This document shows, piece by piece, positions 46,850 to 55,650 of a DNA stretch of 64,000 nucleotides. A model generated the notes under the pieces. The model was not told where the DNA came from, did not search any database, and was given only the letters and a program-made list of their open reading frames with translations. A program made the position numbers and the translations under genes. The stretch is from Vibrio sp. Y2-5 (GTDB lineage: Bacteria > Pseudomonadota > Gammaproteobacteria > Enterobacterales > Vibrionaceae). The DNA is taken from assembly GCF_014596725.1 (NCBI RefSeq), contig NZ_JACVEG010000002.1, positions 310,001 through 374,000 on the forward strand. The letters are read 5' to 3'. Every line of letters starts with the position of its first letter. The first letter of the stretch is position 1.

Positions 46850-48826
46850 TTAAATGCCAATAGCGACTTCATCAAGAGCTCTGAACACAGATTCGTCCAG
46901 ATGCCCGTCAAAAACCTGCTTACAAACTTTTCTTCTTACCGCTAGACCAGAGATCAATCGTTCGATCGAAAGATGCTTGTTCTCATTCTGGGTGTTATAA
47001 AGCTCGATCATCTTACTCAGCGTCTCATAAGGTATGACTTGGTCATCTACTCGTAGCCAATCAAGCTTGTCAATCAACTCTAAGCACTCTTCTCTGATTG
47101 ATGAAGGTGCATGTCCAGTCATAGCTGCTAACGCGCTTATACTGCGTTCTAGAGCTTCTGAAGATGTGTACTTAGATAGCGTAATGGTTATCTCATCAGC
47201 ATTGATTTCAACTAAATGTTTACGCTGTTTCACTCGACGGCCTAATTTGCCTCTTGGCGAGGGTGATTTACGTTGTATAGGTTCAAATTCACCATCGATG
47301 ATCTCAGAAAGTTCAGCCAACTTTTGTTTCGACACCATTTCATGGCGAAGCGGGTTCGGTAATGTTGGCGCCATATTGCGTTTCCCAGCATTCGTCATCT
47401 TCGCCCGAGAGTAGCGTAAAACTTCTTCAACATCGCATTTGATATCCACTTGGTAATCAATAACCTTACCTTTATCGATCGAAGTCGTGATCGTCAGATG
47501 ATAGCCCCATAAGTTAACAACAAACAGATCATCATTGCCTTTGCCATCAGAGAGACGTTTCAGCTCTCTGATAAGATCCATTGAGAATCTGCGCCATTCG
47601 ATATTACGCGCGAGCTTCTGATTAAGTTCGCTTAACATCATCACATCTGTATGTCTGCGTGACATACGGCTTCTGAAATACGAGTACAACTGGAAGACGA
47701 GAGTGTGTTGTTTCAGAATTTCAGGTGGGAACAGGAAGAAGTAATCACGAGTCATCAGCTCTTCGAAAAACGAAGGCTCCCAAACCAGAATGTACAGATT
47801 CGGTTTGATCCTAATTTCGCCATCACTTCCTTCTGTTGGCGCTTCTTCTGAAGCCGTGATCGTTCTCGCTAAGAAACGAAAGCGATCACTTTTAAAGCCT
47901 TCAGGCATGTTCTCGCTCAACCAGCGCCCTGTTAACTCATGCAACTGGAAGTCTGTAAATTCGATACGATCAATGCTGTCACGAATAGAATCACGCGCAG
48001 GACCACTGTCTTTCTTTCCTCTCAGTGAAAGAATGTCTGTGATGTAGAGCGGCGTCTTATTCGGAACGTGACTTGCGTTGAGCTGATAGTCTTCGTGGTG
48101 ATGATCATGGTATTGAACTGTCAGCGTAAACAGAGCAAACAAGGTCATAAGATCATCGACTGTCATGATGTTCTTTGATGAACGTGTTTCTATTACCGCT
48201 CGGGTACCAGAAATAGAAACCATTGATTTTTGATAGCTTTTTCGTGTTCTCGGTGGAGCCAACGCTTGATCAATGATCCCAGCCCAGTTTGTTGGCGAAA
48301 CAACGAACTGCTCTGTTTCATCTTTCATCGCTGGTGGCGTATTAAGACCGTGCTCATTAAGCAAACGTTTGTTGACCTGTGTTTGTGCTAGTGCCTTAGA
48401 ACGCTTTTGCTTTTCTGATTGTTTCACTGATTCAGTGACTAAGCTGGTGGAGCCCAATACAGAAATAAGCTGATTTGGATTGATAAAACGATGCAGCATG
48501 GTTTTACCCGCTAGACCTTCTTCAAATCGCACCGGGATTTGCTGGAACAAGCCAATACTGACGGCTGCACGGAGCCTTTGTTGAATAGCGGCTCGAGTCA
48601 GTTGACCATCTGTGGCATCAATCAATTCGGTTGTTGAAACCAGCCCATCTTTACTGCTAAAGCCACGAAGTGAGATAAGATTAAGCAATTCGATAATACT
48701 TTTCGTCACACCTTTAAAATGTTGATACTGCTCTATCCAATCGATCGCAGATTCAGAAACGGCAAAAAGATGTCCATCTTTGTGGCTTCTGGGTGCTTTG
48801 ATCAGTATTTTTTCGTCTGATGCCAT
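46850..48826 (-). CDS. rctB: Chromosome II replication initiator RctB
   Basis: A 658-residue initiator specific to Vibrionaceae, the family length. It binds the 12-mer iterons of oriCII to open the origin and represses its own gene and replication through other sites. I recognise the N-terminus (KILIKAPRSHKDGHLFAVSE) and central regions (RFINPNQLISVLGSTS, FLARTITASEEAPTEGSDG, LYSYFRSRMSRRHTDVMMLS), which fit the winged-helix arrangement of RctB. It is read away from the origin on the minus strand. The iteron array, DnaA box and AT-rich DNA lie immediately upstream, and RctB-type sites also lie downstream. Confidence 0.95.
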   Translation of the reverse strand: MASDEKILIKAPRSHKDGHLFAVSESAIDWIEQYQHFKGVTKSIIELLNLISLRGFSSKDGLVSTTELIDATDGQLTRAAIQQRLRAAVSIGLFQQIPVRFEEGLAGKTMLHRFINPNQLISVLGSTSLVTESVKQSEKQKRSKALAQTQVNKRLLNEHGLNTPPAMKDETEQFVVSPTNWAGIIDQALAPPRTRKSYQKSMVSISGTRAVIETRSSKNIMTVDDLMTLFALFTLTVQYHDHHHEDYQLNASHVPNKTPLYITDILSLRGKKDSGPARDSIRDSIDRIEFTDFQLHELTGRWLSENMPEGFKSDRFRFLARTITASEEAPTEGSDGEIRIKPNLYILVWEPSFFEELMTRDYFFLFPPEILKQHTLVFQLYSYFRSRMSRRHTDVMMLSELNQKLARNIEWRRFSMDLIRELKRLSDGKGNDDLFVVNLWGYHLTITTSIDKGKVIDYQVDIKCDVEEVLRYSRAKMTNAGKRNMAPTLPNPLRHEMVSKQKLAELSEIIDGEFEPIQRKSPSPRGKLGRRVKQRKHLVEINADEITITLSKYTSSEALERSISALAAMTGHAPSSIREECLELIDKLDWLRVDDQVIPYETLSKMIELYNTQNENKHLSIERLISGLAVRRKVCKQVFDGHLDESVFRALDEVAIGI

Positions 48827-48859
48827 TATTAGATCTATCCCACACTAACCGTAATATCG

Positions 48860-49035
48860 CTATAGTTCCAAAAGAATAAAGAAAAAAAGATCATAAATAA
48901 AGAAAAAGTTGTAGCTCTTAAATAACTGATCTTTTTGATTATAATGATTAATAGTGATTAGAGTGATCATATGATCTGAGTGGAAAATTGCGTATAACTG
49001 ACTGTATTTATTAAAGATTTATTTTTACCCTTCAG
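48860..49035. promoter_or_regulatory. AT-rich unwinding region with phased ATCA repeats
   Basis: This stretch is strongly AT-rich. Six TGAT (ATCA on the other strand) motifs start at 48927, 48936, 48945, 48955, 48964 and 48972, that is every 8-10 bases. ATCA repeats in V. cholerae oriCII bind RctB as single strands during origin opening. The region also contains the rctB promoter. It is the likely DNA-unwinding element. Confidence 0.75.
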
Positions 49036-49164
49036 AAGCATGATCATCGTTATCCCGAAACTATGATCATTAACTCTTTGAAAGCATGATCAATATTATT
49101 TAGAACGATGATCATGATGATTTCGAATGAATGATCAACGTAACTCTCAAAGCATGATCATGGT
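49036..49164. repeat. Six-iteron RctB array of oriCII
   Basis: Six ATGATCA cores in the same orientation start at 49040, 49063, 49086, 49108, 49131 and 49154, that is every 22-23 bp, about two helical turns. Most are preceded by AAGC or AAC. Each holds a GATC Dam site, needed for RctB binding in V. cholerae. The number and spacing match the minimal origin of chromosome II. Confidence 0.9.
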
Positions 49165-49175
49165 GGGTTCACAAC

Positions 49176-49184
49176 TTATCCACA
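49176..49184 (+). promoter_or_regulatory. DnaA box of oriCII
   Basis: TTATCCACA is a perfect DnaA box, lying 16 bp after the last iteron core, as in other Vibrio chromosome II origins. Confidence 0.85.
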
Positions 49185-49199
49185 ATTCGAATTGGTATT

Positions 49200-49780
49200 T
49201 CGTCGTCATATCATTTTACACCATTATTTTTGTAAGAGATTTCTTTGGACGCATGATCAAGGATTTCAAATAAACGCCATTTGTTGAGCAAATTTTAATC
49301 GTGTAAAGTAGAAATGCATCTTCAATGAACACTCGGTGTACAAGCAGTATTCATAGGGACCTGTCGAAAGCATGATCAGGGAATATTTCATATCCAACCG
49401 TTGTCGTTCTAATTTGCAATGAATCGTATACCAGTACCATCAAAATTGACTAAATCCCCTATTACAACTGACATGTACCGTAGTTTGGTCGATTTTTTTC
49501 ATGCTTCCGAACGATGTATATCTCTTGATCATTGATCCGAAAATGGATCTTCAGATCATATATGTTCGTTGAAGAAAATCATCAACCACCATCCTTGATC
49601 ATTGTTCCTATGGTGTCTGAATTCTTCGGAACTATGATCATCATTGTTACCTTGATCATGCTTCCTTATTTATTTTTGATAAATATATTACTAATTAAGG
49701 TGCCTGATTCATTACTAATCTTTTTGGTCAAATTAATTCTATTGATAAAGTTTCTGTTGAATTTACACCTCCCGTAATTT
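49200..49780. promoter_or_regulatory. Negative-control (inc / rctA-like) part of oriCII
   Basis: Beyond the DnaA box, further 12-mer cores occur at 49253 and 49372 (same orientation as the array), 49634 (same) and 49526, 49596 and 49653 (opposite). In V. cholerae the equivalent side of the origin is the incompatibility region, with rctA and 39-mers, which limits initiation. I could not identify 39-mers by eye. An 81-codon frame at 49532-49777 overlaps the sites and is probably not translated. Confidence 0.6.
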
Positions 49781-49838
49781 ATTCGCCGTCTTTAATCGTT
49801 CCGAGAGAATCTATATAGGTTTTAAAGTTAATCTCCGG

Positions 49839-49851
49839 TTTACATTGTAAA
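49839..49851. other. parS2 centromere site 2
   Basis: TTTACATTGTAAA is an exact parS2 consensus match, between the origin control region and parA2. ParB2 bound here could also affect the parA2 promoter 190 bp away. Confidence 0.85.
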
Positions 49852-50021
49852 TAAGTGACACTGTAATATTTTAAATCTTAAGCGGTTTACCTAACTTTGT
49901 TCGAGTAAATAAACGTTGTTATCAGGCTCATTTTTGACCATTTCATCGTTCATTCATTTAAATGATACTATTTTGTCAATTTAATGTGATTATTGTCTAA
50001 AAGTGATTGTTCACCTTTTTA

Positions 50022-50049
50022 TTGTAAATTGCATTCTATGCTGTACAAT
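50022..50049 (+). promoter_or_regulatory. Candidate parA2 promoter
   Basis: TTGTAA (50022-50027) and TACAAT (50044-50049) are separated by 16 bp and lie 33 bp before the parA2 ATG. Confidence 0.5.
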
Positions 50050-50081
50050 CTTTTGTTAGAAACTAATAACGGAAATTGGCT

Positions 50082-51299
50082 ATGAAAAGAGAACAAACAA
50101 TCGATAATCTCTACAAGCTCGCCGAACAAACACAACAGGTGCAGTCTGACCGTATTGAGATTGTTTTAGAAGAACGTCGTGATGAACATTTTCCTCCGAT
50201 GTCAAAAGCTTTGATGGAGACTCGTTCTGGTTTAACTCGACGTAAGTTGGACGAAGCGATTGCTAAAATGGAAGAAGCTGGGCATCAGTTTACAAAGAAC
50301 AATGCTAACCACTACTCCATTTCTTTGTCTGAAGCGCATATGCTAATGGATGCGGCCGGTGTGCCGAATTTCCACGAACGCAAGAAAAACTCAGAGAACA
50401 AACCTTGGATTATTAACGTACAAAACCAAAAAGGTGGTACGGGTAAATCAATGACAGCAGTTCATTTAGCTGCTTGTTTGGCTCTGAATTTGGATAAGCG
50501 CTACCGCATTTGTCTTATTGACTTGGATCCACAAGGTTCGCTACGTTTGTTCTTGAATCCACAGATTAGCGTGACTGAACACAGTAATATTTATTCAGCT
50601 GTGGATGTTATGTTAGACAACGTCCCTGAAGATGTTGAAGTGGACAAAGAGTTCTTACATAAGAATGTATTGCTTCCAACCCAATATCCGAATTTGAAGA
50701 CGATTTCTGCGTTCCCAGAAGATGCGATGTTTAACGCTGAAGCGTGGCAATATCTGTCTCAAAATCAGTCTCTCGATATCGTTCGTCTGTTAAAAGATAA
50801 GTTGATTGATAAGATTGGTGACGATTTCGATGTCATCATGATTGATACTGGTCCACACGTTGACCCACTTGTATGGAACGCTATGTATGCGTCTAACGCG
50901 CTACTTATTCCATGTGCTGCGAAGCGCCTAGACTGGGCTTCAACGGTCAACTTCTTCCAACACTTGCCAACGGTCTATGAGATGTTCCCTGATGATTGGA
51001 AGGGATTGGAATTCGTACGTTTAATGCCGACCATGTTTGAAGATGACAATAAGAAGCAGGTTTCGGTATTAACGGAAATGAACTATCTATTGGGTGACCA
51101 AGTCATGATGGCTACAATTCCACGTAGTCGTGCTTTTGAAACTTGTGCAGATACCTATAGCACTGTATTTGATTTGACTGTGAGCGATTTTGAAGGCGGT
51201 AAGAAAACCTTAGCTACCGCTCAAGACTCCGTTCAAAAAAGCGCGTTAGAGCTTGAGCGTGTTCTTCACAGTCACTGGACTTCATTAAATCAGGGGTAA
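50082..51299 (+). CDS. parA2: Chromosome II partition ATPase ParA2
   Basis: A 405-residue type Ia ParA, with the long N-terminus of the P1/F plasmid type. The N-terminal region (about 1-105) includes a winged-helix-like part (MSKALMETRSGLTRRKLDEA). The ATPase domain starts at about 110 with Walker A QKGGTGKSMTAVHLA, then CLIDLDPQGSLRLF and the Walker B region FDVIMIDTGPHVDP. It forms filaments on DNA and moves the chromosome II origin together with ParB2. The start is the ATG following ACGGAAATTGGCT; a TTG two codons earlier is less likely. parB2 follows after seven bases. Confidence 0.95.
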   Translation: MKREQTIDNLYKLAEQTQQVQSDRIEIVLEERRDEHFPPMSKALMETRSGLTRRKLDEAIAKMEEAGHQFTKNNANHYSISLSEAHMLMDAAGVPNFHERKKNSENKPWIINVQNQKGGTGKSMTAVHLAACLALNLDKRYRICLIDLDPQGSLRLFLNPQISVTEHSNIYSAVDVMLDNVPEDVEVDKEFLHKNVLLPTQYPNLKTISAFPEDAMFNAEAWQYLSQNQSLDIVRLLKDKLIDKIGDDFDVIMIDTGPHVDPLVWNAMYASNALLIPCAAKRLDWASTVNFFQHLPTVYEMFPDDWKGLEFVRLMPTMFEDDNKKQVSVLTEMNYLLGDQVMMATIPRSRAFETCADTYSTVFDLTVSDFEGGKKTLATAQDSVQKSALELERVLHSHWTSLNQG

Positions 51300-51306
51300 G
51301 TAAGTT

Positions 51307-52278
51307 ATGGCAATTAAGACATCTGATCTGAATGCAAAATTGTTTGGTAAAGTTGATAAGCGCCGTGCAACTACGCCTAAAGAAGCTCAGTCAGCCGCAA
51401 AAGAGCAGGCTCAAGTTATTGAGTTAGCCGTTGCTGGTGAGCAAATGGTGACGTTTGAACTGACGCGAATTCCTGCAACAGAAGTTGAAGCTAAAACACA
51501 AGTTTTTGCAGCGAATGCCCGTGAACAGAGCTTTTTAAATGAGCATGCACTTTCTGACATTTTAAGCACGCTACGTGAACGTGGGCAGCAATATCCGGCT
51601 GTTGGTCGCCGCATGGCTGATGGAACTGTTGAAGTTCTTGATGGTAGCCGTCGTCGCATGTCGTGTATTCTGGCTGAAAAAGAGTTCCTTGTTTATGTTG
51701 CGGATGACATTAATGCAGAACACGCGAAGTTTTTGTCTGATGTAGCCAATGCTCATAAGCCACTTTCTCTGTATGAGAAGGGGAAAGAGATGCAAGCTAA
51801 GTTAGACAGCGGTGAAGCTGAAGACCAAAAAGCACTCGCGAAAATGTTCCAGTGCAGTGAAGCTCTTGTGAGTGGTGCTCTTAAAGCTGCGGCTTTACCT
51901 CTAGAGTTATTACAAGCTTACCCTAACGTGGTTGAATTGGGACGCCCTACTATCGTTAAACTGCATAAGCAATTTAATGAGCTAAACGACAAACAACGTT
52001 CTGCACTGTTAAACAAGTGCCACGAAGAAGAAGGTTTTGTTTGGCAGCGTTGTCAGTCACAAGGCGTAGCACGAATCACAAAAGAAGTGACAGAGACTTT
52101 AGAAGAGTGGATTCACGATTTAGTTCCACCAAAACGTGCTGTCAGCAGCAGTGTTGATTTGATCAAGGGGCGTGTAAGTTATGCCCGCAAAGGCAATAAC
52201 CTGACCTTGAACCTGAAGAAAATTGACGACGCTTTAATGAAAGATATCTTCGAGTTTTTGGAAAACAAAATCGACTAA
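51307..52278 (+). CDS. parB2: Chromosome II centromere-binding protein ParB2
   Basis: A 323-residue ParB of the plasmid type. It has the N-terminal CTPase-domain motif DGSRRRMSCILAEKEF, a helix-turn-helix region (ALAKMFQCSEALVSGALKAA) and a C-terminal dimer domain (KGNNLTLNLKKIDDALMKD). It binds the TTTACANTGTAAA sites found around this region and stimulates ParA2. It is in one operon with parA2 and ends in a strong terminator. Confidence 0.95.
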   Translation: MAIKTSDLNAKLFGKVDKRRATTPKEAQSAAKEQAQVIELAVAGEQMVTFELTRIPATEVEAKTQVFAANAREQSFLNEHALSDILSTLRERGQQYPAVGRRMADGTVEVLDGSRRRMSCILAEKEFLVYVADDINAEHAKFLSDVANAHKPLSLYEKGKEMQAKLDSGEAEDQKALAKMFQCSEALVSGALKAAALPLELLQAYPNVVELGRPTIVKLHKQFNELNDKQRSALLNKCHEEEGFVWQRCQSQGVARITKEVTETLEEWIHDLVPPKRAVSSSVDLIKGRVSYARKGNNLTLNLKKIDDALMKDIFEFLENKID

Positions 52279-52280
52279 TA

Positions 52281-52310
52281 AAAATCCCGCGAACTTCGCG
52301 GGATTTTTTT
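52281..52310. terminator. Terminator of parA2-parB2
   Basis: AAAATCCCGCGAA / TTCGCGGGATTTT with a one-base centre is followed by a T run. It may also serve the convergent binding-protein gene. Confidence 0.85.
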
Positions 52311-52333
52311 ATCTATTCATGCTTAAAGCGTCA

Positions 52334-53365
52334 TTAGTTTCTTAGACGTTGCCAGTATTTTTCGTAAATAGCTAACGCTTCTGGACCTACGTCGTTAATG
52401 AATTCACCGTTCGCGATATCTTCATCTGTTGGGAAGATAGTTGTGTTGTTTCTTAGCTCATCCGGTAGCAGTGCGCGGCCAGTTGTTGTTGCCGATGCGT
52501 AACCCAAGCTGTTAACGATTTCAGCCTGGTTATCTGCTTGATACATGAAGTTAATAAACTTGTGTGCCAATGCTTTGTGTTCACTTCCTGACGGGATAGT
52601 GAAGTTATCCATCCACAATACAGAGCCCTCTTTTGGGAACACAAATTTAAGCTCAGGCATATCCACTTGGCCTTGATATGCATTACCGTTCCATTGCATA
52701 CCTACAGACGCTTCACCAGACACGTAAGGAACGTGTGGCGCATCTGAGTTGTACAGTAGAACGTTATCTTTAAGTTCAACAAGAGACTGATACGCTTTTT
52801 CGATCTCTTTTTCGTTCTTGGTATTGACGCTGTAACCGTTAAGTTTTAGTGCCATACCAAACACGTCGCGAATATCGTCAATCAACATCACTTGCTGAGC
52901 GTATTTTTTATCCCACAAATCAGCCCAGTGAGTTACACCCTCTGGAATAACCGCGGAATTGTAGCTCATGCCTGTTACACCGAAGATGTATGGTAAAGAG
53001 TACTTGTTCTTCGGGTCATGAGCTTGACCTAGTAACGCTGGCAAAGCATCTTTCATATTTGGGATTTGGTTATGATCTAATTCTGCAAGCAAACCTTCAC
53101 GCCCCATTTTCTCTATGAAGTAAGCTGATGCGAACACAACGTCATACCCTGTGCCTTTAAGAAGCTTGAGTTTGGTATACATTGACTCATTGTTCTCAAA
53201 TGTTGAGTAGTTAACAGTTACGCCTTCTTGTTCTTCAAATCGTTTAAGCGAAGCTTCCGGTAGGTAACCACCCCACGCATAAACGTTTAGAGTTTGTATT
53301 TCTGCACTTACTTGAGCAGATCCAATTGTTGCAGCTAATACCAATCCTTTGATGAAAGTTTTCAT
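52334..53365 (-). CDS. Polyamine-type ABC transporter substrate-binding protein
   Basis: A 343-residue periplasmic binding protein of the PotD/PotF family. A signal peptide (FIKGLVLAATIGSAQVSA) precedes the mature start near LNVYAWGGYLPEASLKRFEE. Other family parts are GYDVVFASAYFIEKMGREGL, GVTGMSYNSAVI and VLWMDNFTIPSGS. It should bind spermidine, putrescine or a similar polyamine. No permease or ATPase gene is next to it, so it must work with a transporter encoded elsewhere or act as a sensor partner. The start is the ATG of MKTFIKG; a frame ten codons longer lacks a ribosome site. Confidence 0.88.
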   Translation of the reverse strand: MKTFIKGLVLAATIGSAQVSAEIQTLNVYAWGGYLPEASLKRFEEQEGVTVNYSTFENNESMYTKLKLLKGTGYDVVFASAYFIEKMGREGLLAELDHNQIPNMKDALPALLGQAHDPKNKYSLPYIFGVTGMSYNSAVIPEGVTHWADLWDKKYAQQVMLIDDIRDVFGMALKLNGYSVNTKNEKEIEKAYQSLVELKDNVLLYNSDAPHVPYVSGEASVGMQWNGNAYQGQVDMPELKFVFPKEGSVLWMDNFTIPSGSEHKALAHKFINFMYQADNQAEIVNSLGYASATTTGRALLPDELRNNTTIFPTDEDIANGEFINDVGPEALAIYEKYWQRLRN

Positions 53366-53584
53366 TAATAATCTAATCCTGACAGCCAGTACCATACTGG
53401 GGTTCTATTGAATAATTAGGCAAATTGTTTGCTCAATAAAGCAAATATAATTTGTCGTCAGGGAAAATTTTTTTGACCTTAAATAGCCTGAACCAAAAGG
53501 CCTTACAGGCGAGCCTTAACTCACCTTACGGTCTATTATTGGGGTGTGTTACCATACAATTACTTTCACTGATTGCGTAACGTT

Positions 53585-55615
53585 ATGTCTTCTGAAACCA
53601 CTCAATTTATACCTTATTTATTCTCGCTACGTGAGCTTGCTTTGAAACATCAATATCGATTTGGTGTGGATTTGAAGGGGGCGCAAGAATGGAATCATTC
53701 GCTGATTCAACATTGGCTGAAGGATTCAAATAGCAATACCGCTTTCCAAGTTGGTGGTGATGCTTTTGAAGGCGTGCGATATGTTCCGTTTAATAAAGGC
53801 CAACAATTGTTGGGACAAGAGTGCGACCTGCTGATTTGTGATATATCTACAGGTTGGGATGCAAACAGTTTTAGCGCTGCATTGGGTACGCTTATAGGCG
53901 GCGGACTTTTGCTTGTGTTAGGCGGAAGTTCTCTCTCTGACAATCCCGCTGAAGTATGGTTGAAGAAAGCTTTAGATAAACTAATCACCTTATCTCCGAC
54001 CAATCAGCCATCCCTACCCCCAATTATTGGCGATGAACATAACATTGATTACTCTCAGCAGCAGCTAGCGGTAGACAACATAGTAAAAGTGGTTACTGGG
54101 CATAGAAAGCGTCCATTGCTTTTAACTGCAGATAGAGGTCGAGGCAAAAGCAGTGCGTTAGGAATGGCCTCTGCAAAGCTAATGTCAGAACGCAGTATAC
54201 GTATTGTGGTCACAGCTCCAAGCCTGGCCTCTGTCAGCCCCGTTTTTCATTTTGCGCAGAAATTGTTGGCGGGCTCATCTGGTCAGAAAGGTTTGGTTGA
54301 ATACAAGCATTCTAGTTTGCGTTTTATTGCACCAGACGAGTTATTAAGAAGTCGATTTGAATGTGACTTGCTCTTGGTCGATGAAGCGGCTGCTTTACCT
54401 TTACCTATGCTAAAAGAGATGGTGACCCGATATCATCGCGTGGTGTTTTCATCAACCATTCATGGGTATGAGGGATGTGGACGAGGCTTCTCTTTAAAGT
54501 TTCAGACATGGCTAAAGGATGTTAGGCCAGATATGAGACTGCAAAATATGTCTCAGCCAATCCGTTGGAGCCAAGGCGATCCGCTGGAAGCATGGCATCG
54601 AGAGAGCTTTTTACTCGATTTTGAATTCCAACCAATCCGTGCTGAAGTTGCCGTTGGCGATTTGCAATTCAGTGGTGTAACCAAAAACAATTTACTGGAT
54701 AAACCTGAATTGCTTCATAGCATTTTCAGCTTGCTAGTTAATGCACACTATCAGACATCACCAAATGATTTATTTCATTTACTGGGTGATGACAAAATGT
54801 CAGTCCATATAGCCATGCATCAAGATGTTTTAGTCGGGTGTATTCTCGCTGTGGAAGAAGGAGCGTTGGACAAAGCTCTAATTGAAGACATTCAACTTGG
54901 TAGACGACGACCTAAAGGACATCTGTCCCCTATAACCATCGCCAATCAGCTCGGTATTGAAGATGGTGCGACTCAGCTTAGCCAACGAATCATGCGTATT
55001 GCCGTTCATCCTGACGTGCAAAATCAGAATATCGGTTATGCGTTCGTCAAACACTTTACTTCAAAAAGTTCAACTGACTACCTTTCTACAAGCTTTGGCG
55101 CAACATCGGATTTAGTGAAGTTTTGGCGAAAATGTGGTTTTCAAACCATCAAAGTCGGCTCTCAACGAGATCAGGCAAGTGGTTGTTACTCTGTGCTGAT
55201 GGTAAAAGGTGAAAACATCGATTGGCTTGAGCTGGCTAAGCAAAGACACGCACTGCACTTTGAATTTGAATTATCTGATTCTATGCAAGAGATGGAGCCT
55301 GATTTAGTTAAAACCTTGCTTAGCGAAAATCTATGTTCTGATACCCGAGCGCCCATCTCTCTTATTCACAATTACGCGCTTGGTGGTTCAAACTATGAAA
55401 GTGTCGCCGTGTGGTTGAGGTCATTCGCTTTTTCAGTTGGAAGAGAGCGAGTAACATCTCTGTCGGATCTATTTGTCTCGAAAATCGTTCAGCGATTATC
55501 GTGGACGGAATGCGCCGAGCGACATCAACTTACGGGCAGAAAGCAAGTTGAAGCGTATATTAGAAAAGAACTACTAGCGTTAATCGACGATTTACACTGT
55601 AAACTGGCAAAGTAA
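53585..55615 (+). CDS. tmcA: tRNA(Met) cytidine acetyltransferase TmcA
   Basis: A 676-residue enzyme that makes N4-acetylcytidine at the wobble base of elongator tRNA-Met. In order it has an N-terminal DUF1726-like region, an RNA-helicase-like domain with Walker A TADRGRGKSSALG and Walker B CDLLLVDEAAALPLPML, and a GNAT acetyltransferase domain (QRIMRIAVHPDVQNQNIGYA) followed by a C-terminal tRNA-binding part. The start is the ATG of MSSETTQF; the ribosome site is weak. A parS2 site lies inside the last codons, so centromere and coding functions overlap. Confidence 0.93.
   Translation: MSSETTQFIPYLFSLRELALKHQYRFGVDLKGAQEWNHSLIQHWLKDSNSNTAFQVGGDAFEGVRYVPFNKGQQLLGQECDLLICDISTGWDANSFSAALGTLIGGGLLLVLGGSSLSDNPAEVWLKKALDKLITLSPTNQPSLPPIIGDEHNIDYSQQQLAVDNIVKVVTGHRKRPLLLTADRGRGKSSALGMASAKLMSERSIRIVVTAPSLASVSPVFHFAQKLLAGSSGQKGLVEYKHSSLRFIAPDELLRSRFECDLLLVDEAAALPLPMLKEMVTRYHRVVFSSTIHGYEGCGRGFSLKFQTWLKDVRPDMRLQNMSQPIRWSQGDPLEAWHRESFLLDFEFQPIRAEVAVGDLQFSGVTKNNLLDKPELLHSIFSLLVNAHYQTSPNDLFHLLGDDKMSVHIAMHQDVLVGCILAVEEGALDKALIEDIQLGRRRPKGHLSPITIANQLGIEDGATQLSQRIMRIAVHPDVQNQNIGYAFVKHFTSKSSTDYLSTSFGATSDLVKFWRKCGFQTIKVGSQRDQASGCYSVLMVKGENIDWLELAKQRHALHFEFELSDSMQEMEPDLVKTLLSENLCSDTRAPISLIHNYALGGSNYESVAVWLRSFAFSVGRERVTSLSDLFVSKIVQRLSWTECAERHQLTGRKQVEAYIRKELLALIDDLHCKLAK
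55591..55603. other. parS2 centromere site 3 (inside tmcA)
   Basis: TTTACACTGTAAA encodes part of the C-terminus DDLHCKLAK of TmcA and is a perfect parS2 match. Confidence 0.8.
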
Positions 55616-55631
55616 TCTCTTGCGTGGCGAT

Positions 55632-55644
55632 TTTACAGTGTAAA
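55632..55644. other. parS2 centromere site 4
   Basis: TTTACAGTGTAAA lies in the 35-bp gap between the tmcA stop and the end of the PAS-EAL gene, 41 bp from site 3. Confidence 0.8.
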
Positions 55645-55650
55645 TTAAAC

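Noticed and set aside
46721..46945. 74-codon plus-strand frame overlapping the end of rctB
   Set aside because: It overlaps the conserved rctB coding end antisense and has no recognised domain.
49532..49777. 81-codon open frame in the origin control region
   Set aside because: It overlaps several RctB-type sites, is AT-rich with a composition like the non-coding origin and has no ribosome binding site. It is better seen as part of the rctA-like non-coding region.
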